Part shown: positions 61,270-64,000 of the stretch, in pieces | Numbering within the stretch: the first letter of the stretch is position 1 | How the letters are laid out: each line of letters begins with the position of its first letter | Assembly: GCF_024204665.1 (NCBI RefSeq) | Contig: NZ_CP100355.1 | Coordinates: forward strand, 2,523,451-2,587,450 | From: Natronosalvus rutilus | Lineage (GTDB): Archaea; Halobacteriota; Halobacteria; Halobacteriales; Natrialbaceae | Length of the DNA: 64,000 nt | Reading direction: 5' to 3' | The notes under the pieces: model-generated | Database searches by the model: none | Seen by the model: the letters and a program-made list of their open reading frames with translations, nothing else | Told to the model about the DNA's origin: nothing | Translations under genes and position numbers: made by a program

Positions 61270-62625
61270 TTACTCTCGCCCGGAAAACGCCGCCAGATTC
61301 GACTGCACGCCGGCCGCGAGTTCCGACTTGCGCTGTAGCCGGTCGAGGGAGACCGGCAACTGCTGGGCGACCGTCGCGACGGCGTCGTGGAACGTCTCGG
61401 CAGTGCCGTACTCCCCGGCGAGGCCCGCACGGTTACCGTCCTCGAGACCGTTTGCGGCCCCCGGTGCGCTCTCGAACGCGTTCCGGACGCTCTCTCTGAC
61501 CTGCCAGACCCCCACTGGCGCCCAGTAGTCGTCGCTCACCTCCCGAAGCACGAGGCACTTGGCCTGGCGACCGATCGACTCGAGGTGCTCGAGCACGCCC
61601 AGACGGGCGGCATAGTAGGCCCCCGCCGTCTCCTCGACGTAACTTGAGCGGCCCTGGTAGCCCTCCGAGGCGCTGGCCATCCAAATTCCGGCGCCCGGAT
61701 CGGGGTTCCAGATGCTGCCCGGTGCCTTCATTTCGACGAGTTCGTACTCCCAGGTGCCGGGGGCGAGGATCACCCAGTAGCGGTTGCCGACGTACTCGTT
61801 GGCCCAGACCTGCACCTCGTCGATGCTCGGGGCGTTCCGGATCCGGCCACGGAGGTACTGGCCGACGGTGTCGTCGACGGCGGTGATCGACCACCGGGTC
61901 GGAACGAGTCGACGCTGGGCAGCCTCCCCGAGGGCCCCCGCCGAGAGGATCGAGTTGATCTCGTAGACGTCGAACCCGCGCCGGTAGAGGTAGGTCATCG
62001 CCCCCTGGGCCTGCCAGTCGTCGTCCTCGAGGGTCTTCTTGACGGGTCGGGGAACGTGCGGGTTCTCGGTCAGGTCCGCGGAGCGGGCCGCCGCCCTGGG
62101 ACCCCGGGGGGTCGCCACGTCGGTGCCCGCGTCGAGGCCCAGGTCGGGCTTGCCCTCGAGACCGATCTCGAGGTCCACGGGACGGTCGGCGATTGCCACC
62201 TCACGCTGGACGCCGACGAAGCCGTCCCAGACGTCCTGGACGGAAGGGGCGAGTCGGCTGGCAATGCCCGGAGCGTCGACGTTGGCGCGCTTGTTCGAGT
62301 TCAGGAGGCCGGTCCGGCGCTGGAGGACATCGTCGATTCCGTATCCCTGCTGGTACCAGTTCCCGTCCGTGACGTAGGATTCGGCGTCGTCCTCGTCGCC
62401 GACCGGCGAGAGCACGCCGACGGGGATGTCGGGGTAGTTCGACCGCCCGACGAAGATTGAGGGGGCCGTCGATCCGACGAGGGTGTCACCCGAGAGCGCC
62501 CGCTCGAAGTTGCGCTCGAAGTCCTGGAGGTGGTCCGTGATGGCGTAGGACTTCTCCTTCGCGAGGCGCCGGCGCTCGGCCTCCTCGTCGGGCTCTAACT
62601 CCTCGATGTAGTCGTCGAGGCGCAT
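61270..62625 (-). CDS. nreA: NreA DNA repair protein
   Basis: A 451-residue protein of the archaeal Nre family. NreA in haloarchaea takes part in resistance to DNA-damaging agents and interacts with PCNA. Here the C terminus ends QSNLAAFSGRE (Gln441, Leu444, Phe447), a clear PIP-like motif. Core stretches include STAPSIFVGRSNYPDIPVG, NVDAPGIASRLAPSVQDVW, MTYLYRRGFDVYEINSILSA and NRYWVILAPGTWEYELVEMK. Length is normal. Divergent from the antiporter gene; no operon. Confidence 0.95.
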   Translation of the reverse strand: MRLDDYIEELEPDEEAERRRLAKEKSYAITDHLQDFERNFERALSGDTLVGSTAPSIFVGRSNYPDIPVGVLSPVGDEDDAESYVTDGNWYQQGYGIDDVLQRRTGLLNSNKRANVDAPGIASRLAPSVQDVWDGFVGVQREVAIADRPVDLEIGLEGKPDLGLDAGTDVATPRGPRAAARSADLTENPHVPRPVKKTLEDDDWQAQGAMTYLYRRGFDVYEINSILSAGALGEAAQRRLVPTRWSITAVDDTVGQYLRGRIRNAPSIDEVQVWANEYVGNRYWVILAPGTWEYELVEMKAPGSIWNPDPGAGIWMASASEGYQGRSSYVEETAGAYYAARLGVLEHLESIGRQAKCLVLREVSDDYWAPVGVWQVRESVRNAFESAPGAANGLEDGNRAGLAGEYGTAETFHDAVATVAQQLPVSLDRLQRKSELAAGVQSNLAAFSGRE

Positions 62626-62756
62626 TCACTCGAGGTAGGGGCGGCGAGGGTTTGAATGTTCGTCTCGCGGTCCCGAACGGCGTGGTCTCTCGACGAACGG
62701 TCGTCGAACTCCCACGCGGGATTGATTTATCAGGCGGAATCACATACGTCGTCGTA

Positions 62757-64000
62757 GTGTCGTCGATCCTCCCCGTCATCGTTGGCATCCTCGTCCTCGG
62801 GCTGGCCGCACAGTTGCTGGCCAATCGACTGCGCATTCCGAGCGTCCTCTTTCTCATCCTCCTCGGCTTGCTGGTCGGTCCCGAAGGGCTCGGGTTCGTC
62901 TCGATCGATACCTTTGGCGCCGGCCTCTCGACCGTCGTCGGCCTGAGCGTCGCCATCATCATCTTCGACGGGGCCTTTCACCTCCGCCGGGAAAAGCTCG
63001 AATTGGCCCCTCGAGCGATCATCCGGTTGACGACGCTCGGTGCAGCCGTCGCCCTCGGCGGGACCGCCCTCGCCGTCCGGTACTTCCTCCACACCGACTG
63101 GGGAATCGCCTTCCTCATCAGCGCATTGCTGGTGGCGACCGGCCCGACCGTGGTGACGCCCATCCTCGAAGTGATCACCGTCCGCGAGCACGTCGAGGCC
63201 GCACTCGAGGCCGAGGGCATCGTCAACGACGTGACGGCCGCGCTCTTGGCCATCGTCATCTTCGAGACGGTCGTCGTCGGGGACGAGCGCTCGCACGTGC
63301 CGGTGTACTTCCTCCAGCGCTACGCGGTCGGCATCGGCGTAGGAATCGTCGTCGCCATCGTCGTCTACGCCCTGCTGACGCGGGTCAGACAGCCCGCGGG
63401 CGACGCCCCACAGACCGCCCGTCTCGTCGTGTTAACCGGTGCGCTGGCCGCCTATGGCCTCGCGGACTCGATTTTCCCCGAGACGGGCGTGGCCGCGGCC
63501 GGGACGGCCGGGTTCGTCCTGGGTAACCTGGACCTGCCACACCGCGAGGAAATCGAGGGATTCAATCGCGATCTGACCCTGCTCGTGCTCTCGTTCGTCT
63601 TCATCTCGCTGGCCGCGCTCATCGACGTGGGGGCGCTCCTCGGCCTCGGGTTCGGCGGCATCGCGGTCGTCGTCGCCGTCACGCTGATCGTTCGCCCGCT
63701 GATCGTCGCCGCGGCGACCACCCACTGGCGATTTAGCGCGGGCGAACGGTACTTCTTGAGCCTCGTCGGCCCGCGAGGGATCATCCCCGCCTCCATCGCC
63801 ACGCTGTTCGCCATCGAACTCGAGACGGCCGGCAACTCCGTGGCCGCACAGACCCTCGCCGGTACCGTCTTTCTCGTCATCTTCATCACGGTTGTGCTGC
63901 AGGCGGGGCTCGCCCGCCAGCTCGCGGAATACTTCGAAATCGAACCAATGCGCACCATCATCGTCGGCGGCGGTCGGGTCGGCCGAACGCTCGCCACGCG
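62757..64000 (+). CDS. Cation:proton antiporter with TrkA-N start, 3' end missing
   Basis: Runs off the window end. The GTG at 62757 begins a frame of at least 414 residues with about twelve hydrophobic helices: SILPVIVGILVLGLAAQLLA, then VLFLILLGLLVGPEGLGF, SVAIIIFDGAFHLR, and VGPRGIIPASIATLFAIELE. This is the CPA1/NhaP-like antiporter core. Near the cut end IEPMRTIIVGGGRVGRTLATR (in two parts) begins a Rossmann TrkA-N regulatory domain that binds NAD(H). It probably exchanges Na+ or K+ for H+. Divergent from nreA with 131 bases between. Ion specificity unknown. Confidence 0.9.
   Translation, partial: MSSILPVIVGILVLGLAAQLLANRLRIPSVLFLILLGLLVGPEGLGFVSIDTFGAGLSTVVGLSVAIIIFDGAFHLRREKLELAPRAIIRLTTLGAAVALGGTALAVRYFLHTDWGIAFLISALLVATGPTVVTPILEVITVREHVEAALEAEGIVNDVTAALLAIVIFETVVVGDERSHVPVYFLQRYAVGIGVGIVVAIVVYALLTRVRQPAGDAPQTARLVVLTGALAAYGLADSIFPETGVAAAGTAGFVLGNLDLPHREEIEGFNRDLTLLVLSFVFISLAALIDVGALLGLGFGGIAVVVAVTLIVRPLIVAAATTHWRFSAGERYFLSLVGPRGIIPASIATLFAIELETAGNSVAAQTLAGTVFLVIFITVVLQAGLARQLAEYFEIEPMRTIIVGGGRVGRTLAT

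Noticed and set aside
1-64000. CRISPR arrays, transposases, prophage genes or replication origins
   Set aside because: No regularly spaced 25-40-base repeats with unique spacers, no transposase or integrase motifs, no Orc1/Cdc6 gene and no ORB-like repeats were found.

Overview
The window is high-GC archaeal DNA, and everything recognisable in it points to a haloarchaeon (class Halobacteria, perhaps Natrialbaceae-like; the species cannot be fixed from sequence alone). The evidence is acidic proteins, many start codons only about 30 bases behind a TATA-like box, Tat-type lipoprotein signals, HalX and bacterioopsin-activator-type regulators, a GshA-type gamma-glutamylcysteine ligase, Nop5/fibrillarin, an intron-containing elongator tRNA-Met, FttA (aCPSF1), NreA with a PCNA-binding tail, and a B12-dependent ribonucleotide reductase.

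Layout. 1-6.6 kb: end of a beta-helix protein, a small Cys-pair protein, ATP-dependent DNA ligase, a Tat lipoprotein, an inositol-monophosphatase-family enzyme, and divergent HTH and Lrp regulators. 6.6-15.7 kb: a DUF63 membrane protein, a TrmB-type regulator, the nop5-flpA pair, gshA, a methyltransferase behind an 18-bp palindrome, an HTH gene followed by a PiT phosphate transporter, a UspA protein and a 56-residue membrane protein. 15.7-18.7 kb: a repeat-built coiled-coil membrane protein, a DUF790/Bax1-type nuclease and a small acidic protein. 19.3-27 kb: a tight four-gene operon of two PrkA-type ATPase/kinases, a YeaH/DUF444 protein and SpoVR, the archaeal counterpart of bacterial yeaG-yeaH-ycgB. 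27-34.3 kb: a lower-GC stretch with a frameshifted zinc-ribbon gene, fttA, small membrane proteins, an MFS transporter and small haloarchaeal families. 34.3-45 kb: RNase J, tRNA-Val with an unusual repeat-rich 3' flank, trpDFEG, and nrdJ behind an overlapping upstream ORF. 45-52 kb: a HalX response regulator, a TVP38-like membrane protein, tRNA-Met with intron, a sensor kinase and a second bacterioopsin-activator-type regulator. 52.7-64 kb: a CNNM/CBS membrane protein, an AAC(3)-family acetyltransferase, a flavin reductase-like protein, an AsnC-TRASH regulator, an asparagine-synthase-like protein without its glutaminase cysteine, an enoyl-CoA hydratase, two PRC-barrel proteins, NreA, and the start of a cation/proton antiporter that runs off the end.

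Genes that clearly act together: nop5+flpA (box C/D RNP core), trpD+F+E+G (chorismate to the PRA-isomerase product; trpC, trpB and trpA must lie elsewhere), prkA-prkA-yeaH-spoVR (conserved stress/starvation module), and ligA and nreA as separate DNA-repair functions.

The least expected signal lies between genes. At eight places the last codons of a gene, including its stop codon, or the bases immediately after it, are the first unit of a short degenerate tandem array that continues downstream. Periods are 9, 9, 14, 18, 23, about 25, 26 and 34 bp, and the stop triplet or a one-base variant often recurs in register. I know of no named feature class that describes this.
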